Assembly (NCBI RefSeq): GCF_900114345.1 | Contig: NZ_FOZJ01000002.1 | Coordinates: 558,001-622,000 of the forward strand | Length of the DNA stretch: 64,000 bases | Direction: 5' to 3' | Origin: Microbacterium sp. cf046 | Lineage (GTDB): Bacteria > Actinomycetota > Actinomycetes > Actinomycetales > Microbacteriaceae | Shown: positions 51,560 through 64,000 of the stretch, piece after piece | Layout of the letters: every line of letters starts with the position of its first letter | Position numbering within the stretch: the stretch's first letter is position 1 | Position numbers and translations under genes: made by a program | Notes under the pieces: generated by a model | What the model saw: the letters and a program-made list of their open reading frames with translations, nothing else | Told to the model about the DNA's origin: nothing | Databases searched by the model: none

Positions 51560-51613
51560 CCTGCAAGCTTAGTAAGGGCTTCGGACGCCGCTCCCGACGA
51601 CCGAAGGCGCCAC

Positions 51614-52045
51614 ATGACCGACATCCTCCCGCCCGAAGAGAACGGCCTGGTCTGGGCCGCGCGCCGCGGAATGGGCGCTCTCGCCGAGAAGATGGGGATG
51701 GAGTTCCTGGAGTTCTCGATCGACCGCTGCGTCGCGACGCTCCCGGTCGAGGGGAACACGCAGCCGGTCGGGCTGATGCACGGCGGTGCGTACGTGGTGC
51801 TCGCGGAGTCGCTCGGCTCGATGGCGGCGAATCTGCACGCCGGGCCGGGTCGCCTCGCGGTCGGCGTCGACATCAACGCGACGCACACGCGATCGGCGAC
51901 CTCCGGCGTCGTGACCGGTGTGTGCACGCCGATCCACCTGGGTCGCAGCATGACCGTGCACGAGATCGCCGTGAGCGACGATCAGGGTCGCCGGCTGTCG
52001 ACGGTCCGGATCACGAACATGATCAAGGCGATGCCGAAGAACTAG
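51614..52045 (+). CDS. Hotdog-fold PaaI-type thioesterase
   Basis: 143 aa single hotdog domain. The catalytic stretch is QPVGLMHGGAYVVLAESLGS with the HGG motif and the Glu/Ser region after it, then VGVDINATHTRSATSGVVTG. It hydrolyses acyl-CoA thioesters, of the 4-hydroxybenzoyl-CoA/PaaI type. ATG 51614 begins the conserved protein. It is divergent from polA (54 bases) and convergent with pdtaR (six bases). A thioesterase between pykA and polA is also found in mycobacteria, but of another family. Confidence 0.87.
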   Translation: MTDILPPEENGLVWAARRGMGALAEKMGMEFLEFSIDRCVATLPVEGNTQPVGLMHGGAYVVLAESLGSMAANLHAGPGRLAVGVDINATHTRSATSGVVTGVCTPIHLGRSMTVHEIAVSDDQGRRLSTVRITNMIKAMPKN

Positions 52046-52051
52046 GCCGGC

Positions 52052-52681
52052 TCAGCCCTTCTTGGGGGCGAGCTGCTCGATGATCGCCTTCGCGACATCC
52101 TGCATCGTCAGGCGGCGATCCATCGACGCCTTCTGGATCCAGCGGAACGCCTCGGGCTCGCTGAGCCCCATCTTCTCGTTCAGCAGGCCCTTGGCCCGAT
52201 CCACGAGCTTGCGGGTCTCGAAGCGCTCGACCATGTCGGCGACCTCGGCTTCGAGCGTGATGATCTGCTCGTAGCGCGCGAGCGCGATCTCGATCGCGGG
52301 CAGCAGGTCGTTCGGCGTGAACGGCTTGACGACGTACGCCAGGGCGCCTGCTTCGCTCGCGCGCTCGACGAGCTCCTTCTGACTGAAGGCGGTCAGCAGG
52401 ACGACGGGTGCGATGTGGTTCTTGCTGAGCTTCTCGGCCGCCGAGATGCCGTCCAGTTGCGGCATCTTCACGTCCATGATGACCAGATCGGGACGCAGTT
52501 CGGTGGCCAGCTGCACAGCGGTCTCACCGTCACCCGCCTCGCCGACGACGTCGAAGCCGTTGTCTCGGAGGATCTCGACGATGTCGAGCCGGATCAGCGA
52601 TTCATCCTCCGCAACGACGACTCGTCGGGGCGCGGATGCCGGAGACCCAGTGGCCTGCTCTTGCTCAGTCACACGCCTCAT
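52052..52681 (-). CDS. pdtaR: ANTAR-domain response regulator (PdtaR-like)
   Basis: 209 aa. The receiver domain (about 20-135) has the phospho-acceptor Asp70 in LVIMDVKMPQLDG and Lys of YVVKPFTPNDL. A coiled linker leads to a C-terminal ANTAR RNA-binding domain (ETRKLVDRAKGLLNEKMGLS, then EAFRWIQKASMDRRLTMQDV). ANTAR proteins bind dual hairpins in nascent RNA and prevent termination; PdtaR (Rv1626) works with the PdtaS kinase. Start is ATG 52681, with GTG 52672 possible. The tRNA-Leu gene is divergent 32 bases away. The kinase gene is not in the window. Confidence 0.92.
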   Translation of the reverse strand: MRRVTEQEQATGSPASAPRRVVVAEDESLIRLDIVEILRDNGFDVVGEAGDGETAVQLATELRPDLVIMDVKMPQLDGISAAEKLSKNHIAPVVLLTAFSQKELVERASEAGALAYVVKPFTPNDLLPAIEIALARYEQIITLEAEVADMVERFETRKLVDRAKGLLNEKMGLSEPEAFRWIQKASMDRRLTMQDVAKAIIEQLAPKKG

Positions 52682-52713
52682 CCTACGGTATGGTCGTTCG
52701 CGGAAGCGCCCGG

Positions 52714-52796
52714 GCCGGTGTGGCGGAATGGCAGACGCGGAGCACTCAAAATGCTTTGTCCGAAAGGGCATGTGGGTTCGAGTCCCACCACCGGTA
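52714..52796 (+). tRNA. tRNA-Leu (anticodon CAA)
   Basis: 83-nt class II tRNA. The acceptor GCCGGTG pairs with CACCGGT (G-U at position 1). D-arm TGGCGGAATGGCAGACGC, anticodon stem AGCA/TGCT with loop CTCAAAA (anticodon CAA at 52747-52749), variable arm TTGTCCGAAAGGGCAT, and T-arm GTGGG TTCGAGT CCCAC follow. CCA is not encoded. A hairpin follows four bases later. Confidence 0.95.
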
Positions 52797-52800
52797 CGAA

Positions 52801-52835
52801 TTCGAAGGGCGGCCCCGATGGGGTCGCCCTTCGAA
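52801..52835. terminator. Terminator between tRNA-Leu(CAA) and ltrA
   Basis: The 16-base arms at 52801-52816 and 52820-52835 (starting TTCGAAGGGC) pair with one G-T mismatch around the loop GAT. It follows the tRNA by four bases and lies just 3' of the convergent LtrA gene, so it can serve both. The T-run is weak (GATTT). Confidence 0.8.
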
Positions 52836-52839
52836 GATT

Positions 52840-54039
52840 TCAGGCCTCGGCCGCCCAGCGCGCCCGCACCCGCCGCACGTTGATCTCGTTGAGCGCCACG
52901 AACAGCGCGATCAGCACGACGGATGCCGCGACGACGAGTTCCGCGTCCACCGCCATCGAGAGCGGCACGAGCAGCCACGGCAGGAGCGCTCCCGCGGGTC
53001 CCCACAGCACGACGTCCCCCCATGGGGCTCCGTACCGCAGAGACTCGGCGATGCTCGTGATGAAGAACAGGCTCACGCCCGCGCTGATGCAGACGGCCGC
53101 GCCGATCGGCAGGGGATGTCCGGCATCCGCCACGGCCGTGCCGATGCCGGAGGCGAACAGCACGATGCCGGCCACGAGCAGGAACGGCAGATACATGACG
53201 GTGTCGCGCAGTCCCCCGATGCTCCCGCGCAGCTGCAGCCGACGCAGGCCCCGCTCGACAGCCGCTGTCGCATAGCCGAAGAAGATCCAGGCCAGCATCG
53301 ACACCGCCGCGAACCCGAGCACAGCGGCGATCCCGGACAGGAGCGTCCAATGCGCGTCGAGCTCCGCGATGATCGCGAGGATGGACTCACCGAAGACGAT
53401 CACGACCAGCAGCCCGACACGCTCGATGAGATGGTCGACATCCAGCGCCTGACGCAGCCACGTGCGCTGACCGCCGAGGAAGCTCAGCAGGACGATCTCG
53501 ATGGCAACCGCGAAGCCCCACACCAGGTACTGCCAGGGTGCCGGCACCCACACCGAGATCACCCACAGCGCCGCCGGAACCAGGCAGTACAGCACCGGTC
53601 GCCACCACGGCACGCCGGTGAGGCGGCGCTTGGTCAGCCACGGCCAGCCCCAGACGAGCCTGACGACGGCGTTGCCGATGGCGAAGGCGGCCGCGCGGTC
53701 GGTGAGCGCCTCCGGCACGGCGGCCGCCATCACGCCGATCGCGATCATCCCGATCGTGACCGCCACCCAGATCGACGGGGTGACCCGTGCGCCGAACAGG
53801 TTCATCGTGACCGTCGCGTTCACCCACGCCCACCAGGCGGCCGCCAGCAGGGCGAAGAAGATGAAACCGTCGGCCCAGCCCGGATCTCCGTGCATCGTGT
53901 GCGCGATCTGACCGATGTAGGCGACCATCACGAGGTCGAAGAAGAGTTCGAGCCAGTGCACGCGCCGCCCGGGACGGTGCTCGTCCTCGGTCGTGTTCTC
54001 CTGCGCGGATGCGCTCCCCTCCGCGGCGGGCGGGGTCAT
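52840..54039 (-). CDS. LtrA-family (low temperature requirement A) membrane protein
   Basis: 399 aa with about twelve membrane helices. The hallmark VHWLELFFDLVMVAYIGQIA is at residues about 28-47, followed by HMHGDPGWADGFIFFALLAA-like helices and the conserved VDHLIERVGLLVVIVFGESI in the middle. LtrA was named for a Listeria gene needed at low temperature; the biochemical function is unknown. The N-terminal 25 residues are hydrophilic. It begins four bases from the end of the SHOCT-protein gene on the same strand. Confidence 0.9.
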   Translation of the reverse strand: MTPPAAEGSASAQENTTEDEHRPGRRVHWLELFFDLVMVAYIGQIAHTMHGDPGWADGFIFFALLAAAWWAWVNATVTMNLFGARVTPSIWVAVTIGMIAIGVMAAAVPEALTDRAAAFAIGNAVVRLVWGWPWLTKRRLTGVPWWRPVLYCLVPAALWVISVWVPAPWQYLVWGFAVAIEIVLLSFLGGQRTWLRQALDVDHLIERVGLLVVIVFGESILAIIAELDAHWTLLSGIAAVLGFAAVSMLAWIFFGYATAAVERGLRRLQLRGSIGGLRDTVMYLPFLLVAGIVLFASGIGTAVADAGHPLPIGAAVCISAGVSLFFITSIAESLRYGAPWGDVVLWGPAGALLPWLLVPLSMAVDAELVVAASVVLIALFVALNEINVRRVRARWAAEA

Positions 54040-54043
54040 GCGG

Positions 54044-54433
54044 TCATGCCCCGAAGTACTGGTTCCCGAGCGCCTTGCTCTTCAGGGCGTCGTATTCGCC
54101 CTGGCTGATGGTGCCGGCATCCAGGAGTTCCTTCGCCTGCGCGATGTCCTGCGCGGGCGTCGACGAGGCGGAGGGCTTGTAGTCGTCCGCCTCCGGCACA
54201 CCGCCCCCTCGTGCGGCGGCGTTGCGCTCGGCCATGCCGCGCCCGCGCGCGATGACGTACACGAGCGCGGTGAGGAACGGGGCGAAGATCAGGAAGATGA
54301 TCCACACCGCCTTCCACCACCCGTTGAGCTTGTGATCGCGGAAGAGGTCCATGATGATCAGGAAGACCATCATTATGTAGACCGTGAAGTAGAAGATCCA
54401 CAGCAGGTACCAGAAGAAGTCACCGAAACCCAT
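54044..54433 (-). CDS. Membrane protein with PLD-nuclease-like N-terminal helices and SHOCT domain
   Basis: 129 aa. Two membrane helices (residues about 4-30, WYLLWIFYFTVYIMMVFLII, and 40-65, AVWIIFLIFAPFLTALVYVI) follow the pattern of the phospholipase D nuclease N-terminal membrane region. The end of the protein is a SHOCT motif, QAKELLDAGTISQGEYDALK. SHOCT segments are small interaction motifs at protein ends. GGAGGTG lies before ATG 54433; the GTG at 54442 overlaps that site and is rejected. Function is unknown. Confidence 0.85.
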   Translation of the reverse strand: MGFGDFFWYLLWIFYFTVYIMMVFLIIMDLFRDHKLNGWWKAVWIIFLIFAPFLTALVYVIARGRGMAERNAAARGGGVPEADDYKPSASSTPAQDIAQAKELLDAGTISQGEYDALKSKALGNQYFGA

Positions 54434-54453
54434 GGCGGGCACCTCCGAAATCA

Positions 54454-54491
54454 GGAATGGTCGCGCTCAGCATAGCGAGCACGACCATTCC
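54454..54491 (-). terminator. Hairpin downstream of pyk
   Basis: GGAATGGTCGCGCTC (54454-54468) pairs with GAGCACGACCATTCC (54477-54491) with one mismatch and an 8-base loop. It lies 16 bases after the pyk stop and 20 bases before the SHOCT-protein start, separating the two same-strand genes. No T-run is present. Confidence 0.65.
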
Positions 54492-54507
54492 CGGATACGG
54501 CGACGCG

Positions 54508-55956
54508 CTACTCGCGCGACTGGTAGATCGGGGCCTTTCCGTGGACGGCGTCGCCGATCTTGTGGATCCGGATGTCATTGGTCGAGCCGACGATTCCGGG
54601 AGGGGATCCCGAGATCACGACGACCTTGTCGCCCACCTTCGCGAGGTCGTTGGCGAGGAAGAAGTCGTCCACCTGGATGAACATGCGGTCCGTGTGGGCG
54701 ACGTGCTCGACGAGCGCCGACTGCACGCCCCACGTGAGCGCCATGCGGCGCCGGATCGCGGGCTCGGTCGCGAAGCCGATCATGGGGATCTTCGGGCGCA
54801 GGCGCGACATGCGGCGCGCGGTGTCACCGGATTCGGTGAAGATGCAGAGGTACTTCGCCTCGACGAAGTCGGCGACCTCCATCGCTGCGAGCGTGATCGC
54901 TCCGCCCTGCGTGCGGGGCTTCACCGTCAGGGGCGCGATGCGCTCCAGGCCGTGGTCCTCGGTCGACGCGATGATGCGCGCCATGGTCTCGACCACGACG
55001 ACCGGGTACTTGCCGACGCTGGTCTCTCCGGAGAGCATGACCGCGTCCGCGCCGTCGAGCACGGCGTTGGCGACGTCGCTGGTCTCGGCGCGGGTGGGCA
55101 CCGGGTTGTCGATCATCGACTCGAGCATCTGGGTGGCGACGATGACCGGCTTGGCCATGCGGCGGCACAGTTCGACGGCGTGCTTCTGCACGATCGGCAC
55201 GGCCTCCAGTGGGAGCTCGACGCCGAGGTCGCCGCGGGCGACCATGATGCCGTCGAACGCGTCGATGATCTCCTCGAGGTTGTCGACCGCTTGCGGCTTC
55301 TCGATCTTGGCGATGACGGGGACGTGACGTCCTTCCTCGGCCATGATCACGTGCACGCGCTGCACGTCCTTCGCGCTCCGGACGAACGACAGCGCGATCA
55401 GGTCGGCGCCGATGCGCAGTCCCCAGCGCAGATCGGCCTCATCCTTCTCTGACAGAGCGGGGACGTTGACGGCGACACCGGGAAGGTTGATGCCCTTGTT
55501 GTTGGAGACCGTGCCGGCCACGATGACCTTGGTCGTGACGACGGGTCCCTCGACCTCGACCACCTCGACGCGCACCTTGCCGTCATCGATCAGCAGGTGA
55601 TCGCCGGCCTTGACGTCGTGCGGAAGGCCCTTGAACGTCGTCGAGACGATCTCCTTGGTTCCGGCGATGTCTTCGGTGGTGATCTTGAAGATGTCGCCGA
55701 CGGCGAGATCGTGCGGGCCGTCGGCGAACCTGCCGAGCCGGATCTTCGGGCCCTGGAGGTCGACGAGCACGGCGACGGGGCGGCCGGCATCCTCCGCCGC
55801 CTTGCGCACGTTCGCGAAGCTGGCTTCATGAACCGTGTAGTCGCCGTGGCTGAGGTTCATTCGCGCGACGTCGACACCCGCCTCGATGATCGCCCGCACC
55901 TGCTCATAGGTGGAGGTGGCGGGGCCCAGGGTGGCCACGATCTTGGCGCGTCTCAT
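54508..55956 (-). CDS. pyk: Pyruvate kinase
   Basis: 482 aa. It starts RRAKIVATLGPATSTYEQVR, has VDLQGPKIRLGRFADGPHDL, the B domain between residues about 70-165, the active-site signature VIAKIEKPQAVDNLEEIIDA with catalytic Lys, and MVARGDLGVELPLEAVPIVQ. The C domain runs from residue 345. It makes ATP and pyruvate from phosphoenolpyruvate and ADP, the last glycolytic step, usually allosterically controlled by AMP/sugar phosphate in actinobacteria. It follows gltD by 56 bases but is probably separately controlled. Confidence 0.96.
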   Translation of the reverse strand: MRRAKIVATLGPATSTYEQVRAIIEAGVDVARMNLSHGDYTVHEASFANVRKAAEDAGRPVAVLVDLQGPKIRLGRFADGPHDLAVGDIFKITTEDIAGTKEIVSTTFKGLPHDVKAGDHLLIDDGKVRVEVVEVEGPVVTTKVIVAGTVSNNKGINLPGVAVNVPALSEKDEADLRWGLRIGADLIALSFVRSAKDVQRVHVIMAEEGRHVPVIAKIEKPQAVDNLEEIIDAFDGIMVARGDLGVELPLEAVPIVQKHAVELCRRMAKPVIVATQMLESMIDNPVPTRAETSDVANAVLDGADAVMLSGETSVGKYPVVVVETMARIIASTEDHGLERIAPLTVKPRTQGGAITLAAMEVADFVEAKYLCIFTESGDTARRMSRLRPKIPMIGFATEPAIRRRMALTWGVQSALVEHVAHTDRMFIQVDDFFLANDLAKVGDKVVVISGSPPGIVGSTNDIRIHKIGDAVHGKAPIYQSRE

Positions 55957-56012
55957 CGGTGTGTTTGCTCCGGGTGGTTTGTTGGGGGCTTGGCGAAAGG
56001 GCCGCGGCCAGC

Positions 56013-57471
56013 CTACGCGGGCTGCAGGCCGATCGCGACATCGGTCGGACGCACCGGCGCGGGCAGCGCGGTCTCGCCCATCAGGAACTCGTCGACGTGC
56101 GCGGCCACGGCACGACCTTCGGCGATCGCCCAGACGATGAGCGACTGACCGCGGCCGGCGTCACCGGCCACGAACACGCCGGGTGCGGTGGTCTGGTAGT
56201 CCTCCTCGCGCTCGACGTTGCCGCGGGCCGTGAACTGCGCGCCGAGCTGCTCTTCGAGCAGACTCCGCTCGGGACCGGTGAAGCCCATCGCGATGAGCAC
56301 CAGGTCGGCCGGGATCTCGCGCTCGGTGCCGCTCTTGGGGACGCGGCGTCCGTCGACGAACTCGGTCTCGGCTACCCGCAGCGCGCGGACCTCGCCCGCG
56401 TCGTTGCCGAGGAACTCGACCGTCGAGGCGAGGTAGGAGCGCTCACCGCCCTCCTCGTGCGCGGAGGAGACCTCGAACACGAGCGGGGCCATCGGCCACG
56501 GCTGGTTCTCCGGCCGGGTTCCGGGTGGCTGCTTTCCGATCGCGAGGTTGGTCACGCTGAGGGCACCGTGACGGTGCGCGGTGCCGATGCAGTCCGCGCC
56601 GGTGTCGCCGCCGCCGATCACCACGACGTGCTTGCCCTCCGCGGTGATCTGGTTGGGCACGGAGTCGCCTGCGAGTGCCCTGTTCGACTCGACCAGGTAC
56701 TCCATCGCGACGTGCACACCGGCCAGGTCCCGCCCGGGGATCGACAGCTCACGCGGCAGGGTCGCTCCCGTGGCGATCACGACAGCGTCATACCGGGCCC
56801 GGAGGTCGTTCCAGGAGATGTCCTTGCCGATCTCCACTCCGGCGCGGAAGCGCGTGCCCTCGTCCTGCATCTGACGGAGCCGGTACTCGAGGTGGCGCTT
56901 CTCCATCTTGAAGTCCGGGATGCCGTAGCGCAGGAGGCCGCCGATGCGGTCGTCGCGCTCGAACACGGCCACGGTGTGGCCCGCGCGGGTGAGCTGCTGC
57001 GCCGCGGCGAGTCCGGCAGGACCGGAGCCGACGACCGCGACCGTCTTGCCGGTCAGGCGGCCCGGCGGCTCGGGCTCGACCCAGCCGTTCGAGAACGCCT
57101 CGTCGATGATCGACACCTCGATCTGCTTGATCGTGACGGCGGGCTGATTGATGCCCAGCACGCACGAGCTCTCGCAGGGTGCCGGGCACAGGCGACCGGT
57201 GAACTCCGGGAAGTTGTTGGTCGCATGCAGCCGCTCGATAGCGGATCGACCCTCGCCGCGCCAGGTGAGATCGTTCCACTCCGGGATGAGGTTGCCGAGC
57301 GGGCACCCCTTGTGGCAGAACGGGATGCCGCAGTCCATGCAGCGGCCGGCCTGCCGGCGCAGCACCGCGGAGTCGCCCGGCTCATAGACCTCTTTCCAGT
57401 CCATGATGCGCACGGGCACGGGGCGACGGGGCGGCAGTTCGCGGTCCGTCACCTTCAGGAAGCCCTTCGGG

Positions 57472-57479
<8 letters not shown>
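56013..57479 (-). CDS. gltD: Glutamate synthase small (beta) subunit
   Basis: 488 aa NADPH-binding subunit. The N-terminal iron-sulfur domain has [20 protein letters not shown] and [12 protein letters not shown]. An FAD site follows ([20 protein letters not shown]), then an NADP site ([20 protein letters not shown]) and the C-terminal FAD loop [20 protein letters not shown]. It delivers electrons from NADPH to the large subunit, which makes two glutamates from glutamine and 2-oxoglutarate. Its first eight bases overlap the end of gltB, so the two are coupled. Confidence 0.96.
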
Positions 57480-62073
<4,594 letters not shown>

Positions 62074-62173
62074 ACCTACCGTCCTCACATTGATGCTCAA
62101 GATGGGACGACGTCGGCCCTGAACTGCGGAAGCTGAAGGTCCACCGTTCGGAGGAGTGCTACTCCGCGAAGTG

Positions 62174-63157
62174 CTACTTCAAGACGGCTGTGCTTGTGGC
62201 GGTGCCCGCGGTGACTTCGTCCGTCGGTGGTTCGCTGACGTCGACGAAGTCGCCGGTGTCCTGCGATTGTACCGTGCCCGCGGGCTTCCACTCGCGGCCG
62301 GGCACGTATGGGGAGGGCTCGTAGCCGGGGTGCCGACGCTTCTGCACGAAGAAGATCACGAGCCCGAGGACGACGCCGAGGATCGCGGCCCAGACATTGC
62401 TGCGCAGGCCAAGGATGATCTCGCTCGGATCGATTCGGATCGACTCCCACACGATGCGTCCAGCGCTGTACCAGACCAGGTACAGGCCGAACAGCCGCCC
62501 CCACTGCAGCCGGAACCTGTTTCCGACCCAGAGCAGGAACAGCACGCCGAGCGAGTTCCAGATCACTTCGTACAGGAAGGTCGGGTGGAACAGGGTGCCG
62601 GGGGCGAGACCGGGAGGGAACGCGGGGTTGTCGGCGTCGATCTCCAGGCCCCAGGGCAGGTCGGTGGGCAGGCCGTAGAGCTCCTGGTTGAACCAGTTGC
62701 CGAAGCGCCCCATGGCCTGTGCCAGCAGGAGGCCGGGGGCCAGGGCGTCAGCGAAGGTCCAGAAGCGGATGCCGGTCCACCGGCAGCCGAGCCATGCGCC
62801 GATCCCGCCGCCGATGAGGGCGCCGTAGATGGCGATGCCGCCCTCCCAGATGCGGAAGATCGCCCAGATGTCGGTGCCCTCCCCGAAGTAGAAGCCCGGG
62901 TGGGTGGCGACGTGGTAGATGCGTGCGCCGATGATCGCGAGCGGAACCGCGATCAGCGAGATGTCGATGACGACCCAGGGCTCGGCCCCCCGCTTGTTCA
63001 AGCGCCAGTTCGTGAGCAGCGTGGCCGCGATGATGCCGGCGATGATGCACAGCGCGTAGAAGTGGATGCGCAGCGGGCCGAGGTCGATGTAGCTGACCGA
63101 CGGGCTGGGAATGCTGGCGAGCACGCCGTTCAGCGCGCTCGAGGGGGCGAACGTCAT
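62174..63157 (-). CDS. lgt: Prolipoprotein diacylglyceryl transferase
   Basis: 327 aa with about seven membrane helices. The family signature [19 protein letters not shown] lies near residue 140, with [11 protein letters not shown] and the YxxHYxL-equivalent [15 protein letters not shown]-type start ([13 protein letters not shown]). It transfers diacylglycerol from phosphatidylglycerol to the lipobox cysteine, the first step of lipoprotein maturation (the FKBP lipoprotein at 23665 is one substrate). A charged C-tail of about 45 residues follows. Start ATG 63157; GTG 63163 is two codons upstream. It sits 10 bases after trpA. Confidence 0.93.
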   Translation of the reverse strand: MTFAPSSALNGVLASIPSPSVSYIDLGPLRIHFYALCIIAGIIAATLLTNWRLNKRGAEPWVVIDISLIAVPLAIIGARIYHVATHPGFYFGEGTDIWAIFRIWEGGIAIYGALIGGGIGAWLGCRWTGIRFWTFADALAPGLLLAQAMGRFGNWFNQELYGLPTDLPWGLEIDADNPAFPPGLAPGTLFHPTFLYEVIWNSLGVLFLLWVGNRFRLQWGRLFGLYLVWYSAGRIVWESIRIDPSEIILGLRSNVWAAILGVVLGLVIFFVQKRRHPGYEPSPYVPGREWKPAGTVQSQDTGDFVDVSEPPTDEVTAGTATSTAVLK

Positions 63158-63167
63158 GCCCACGAGT

Positions 63168-63977
63168 CTAAGCGGGCCGTCGAGTGCCTGCAGCCAAGGC
63201 CCGCGCGGTCTCGGCGAGCCCCTCGATTCCCCCGTCGCGGAGGGCGCGGACCAGCGCGGTGCCCACGATCGCGCCGTCGGCGTACTCCAGCAGACCGGCT
63301 ACCTGTTCTGCTGTGGAGATCCCGATTCCGACGCACGCGCGAAGGTCGCCCCTGCTGCGGGCACGCATCCGCTCGACGAGGCGCCGGGCGGCGGCATCCA
63401 ATTCCGTCCGCTCCCCCGTGATGCCCATCGTCGAGACGGTGTACACGAATCCGGTGGAGGCCTCGATGATCATGTCGAGGCGCTCGTCGGTGGAGGTGGG
63501 CGCGGCCAGGAACACGCGGTCAAGCCCGGTGCGCTCGCTCGCGGCGATCCAGTCGGCCGCTGCATCCGGCGTGATGTCGGGCGTGATGAGTCCGGCGCCG
63601 CCGGCGTCGAGCAGATCGTCGGCATAGCGGTCGACGCCGTACTGCATGACCGGGTTCCAGTACGTCATCACCAGCACGGGCACATCAACGCGTCGCGTGA
63701 TCTCACGCACGGCGGTGAAGGTGTCGCGCAGGCGGAATCCCCCGGCCAGCGCGGCCTGGGTCGCCTCCTGGATGACCGTGCCGTCCATCACCGGGTCGGA
63801 GTACGGCGGGCCGAGTTCGAGGATGTCGCCCCCACTCTCGGCGAGCGCGACGGCGGCGTCGATGCTGGTCTGCAGATCGGGGAAGCCGATGGGCAGATAT
63901 CCGACGAACGCTCCGCGGCCGTCGGCGTGCGCGGCGTCGATCGCCGCTGCGACGCGGGACGCGGTCCGTGCGCTCAC
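63168..63977 (-). CDS. trpA: Tryptophan synthase alpha chain
   Basis: 269 aa TIM barrel. It starts RVAAAIDAAHADGRGAFVGY, and DILELGPPYSDPVMDGTVIQ contains the catalytic Glu and Asp. Later blocks are VMTYWNPVMQYGVDRYADDL (loop 6 region differs), GLDRVFLAAPTSTDERLDMI and VGIGISTAEQVAGLL. It cleaves indole-3-glycerol phosphate to indole, channelled to the beta chain. GTG 63977 overlaps the stop of trpB (GTGA), as usual for trpBA. The lgt gene follows, an order conserved with mycobacteria. Confidence 0.95.
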   Translation of the reverse strand: MSARTASRVAAAIDAAHADGRGAFVGYLPIGFPDLQTSIDAAVALAESGGDILELGPPYSDPVMDGTVIQEATQAALAGGFRLRDTFTAVREITRRVDVPVLVMTYWNPVMQYGVDRYADDLLDAGGAGLITPDITPDAAADWIAASERTGLDRVFLAAPTSTDERLDMIIEASTGFVYTVSTMGITGERTELDAAARRLVERMRARSRGDLRACVGIGISTAEQVAGLLEYADGAIVGTALVRALRDGGIEGLAETARALAAGTRRPA

Positions 63978-64000
63978 AGCTCCATTCCGTCGCCCTTGGC
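63974..64000 (-). CDS. trpB: 3' end of probable trpB (tryptophan synthase beta chain), cut by the window edge
   Basis: Nine codons, ending AKGDGMEL and a TGA that overlaps the trpA start by four bases. The residues themselves are too few to identify a family. The assignment rests on the universal trpB-trpA order and on the GTGA overlap. Most of the gene is outside the window. Confidence 0.5.
   Translation of the reverse strand, partial: AKGDGMEL

Noticed and set aside
49508-51613. Long plus-strand open frame antisense to polA running into the thioesterase gene
   Set aside because: Only the last 144 codons (from 51614) encode a recognisable protein; the rest is the complement of polA.
62074-62173. 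Possible riboswitch or leader before gltB
   Set aside because: The 100-base gap shows no conserved riboswitch core or stable leader hairpin that I can recognise.

Overview
The window is high-GC (about 70 %), gene-dense DNA with GTG/TTG starts, many 4-base stop/start overlaps (ATGA, GTGA), RbpA, PafB/PafC, HelY, a PdtaR-like ANTAR regulator and a DUF6458 protein. This points to an actinobacterium, most likely Microbacteriaceae and probably Microbacterium (inference from gene content and style, not a database match). It is chromosomal core DNA. I see no transposase, integrase, prophage, plasmid functions, rRNA or CRISPR array, and no gene-free stretch longer than 300 bases.

Layout. 1-11542: a branched-chain amino acid / leucine catabolic region. 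After the tail of an EamA exporter come an Lrp-type regulator divergent from bkdABC (branched-chain 2-oxo acid dehydrogenase E1 alpha, E1 beta, E2), then a TetR regulator divergent from a five-gene acyl-CoA operon: carboxylase beta and alpha, acyl-CoA dehydrogenase, MaoC hydratase, CitE lyase. The content matches the Mycobacterium tuberculosis Rv2495c-Rv2506 cluster. Together the enzymes can take 2-oxoisocaproate to acetyl-CoA plus acetoacetate; E3, the transaminase and the CoA-transferase are not in the window.

11524-18590: DUF1801 protein, histidine phosphatase, sirtuin, SpoU/TrmH RNA methyltransferase, SGNH hydrolase, SF2 helicase, a ferritin-like/VIT1 membrane fusion, and tRNA-Leu(GAG) with a strong terminator. 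18678-32423: M20 peptidase, uppP, PAC2, HAD phosphatase, trmI, FKBP lipoprotein, pafB, pafC, tatA, tatC, helY, lnt, rbpA. This is the order of the mycobacterial Pup-proteasome neighbourhood, but the arc/dop/pup/prcBA/pafA block normally found between trmI and pafB is absent. 32555-34766: an overlapping NfeD-SPFH-GDPD membrane operon. 34912-47189: accessory metabolism and transport: SDR, S9 peptidase, HdeD-like, AEC, SulP, DUF6458, SRPBCC plus ArsR with a clear promoter/operator, DHFR-like, a second SGNH hydrolase, MFS, LLM oxidoreductase, phosphoribosyltransferase.

47204-64000: DUF885 peptidase-like protein, polA, hotdog thioesterase, pdtaR, tRNA-Leu(CAA), LtrA, SHOCT membrane protein, pyk, gltD, gltB, lgt, trpA and the last codons of trpB. 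Apart from gltBD this follows the mycobacterial trpBA-lgt-pykA-Rv1626-polA order.

Most of the window is ordinary core genome. The points most worth a second look are the missing pupylation block with retained PafBC, two compact operator architectures (5308-5350 and 42528-42573), a CebR-like palindrome at 38386, a composite palindromic element at 23563-23654, the paired SGNH hydrolases with a shared tail, and the abundant hexamer GGATGC/GCATCC.
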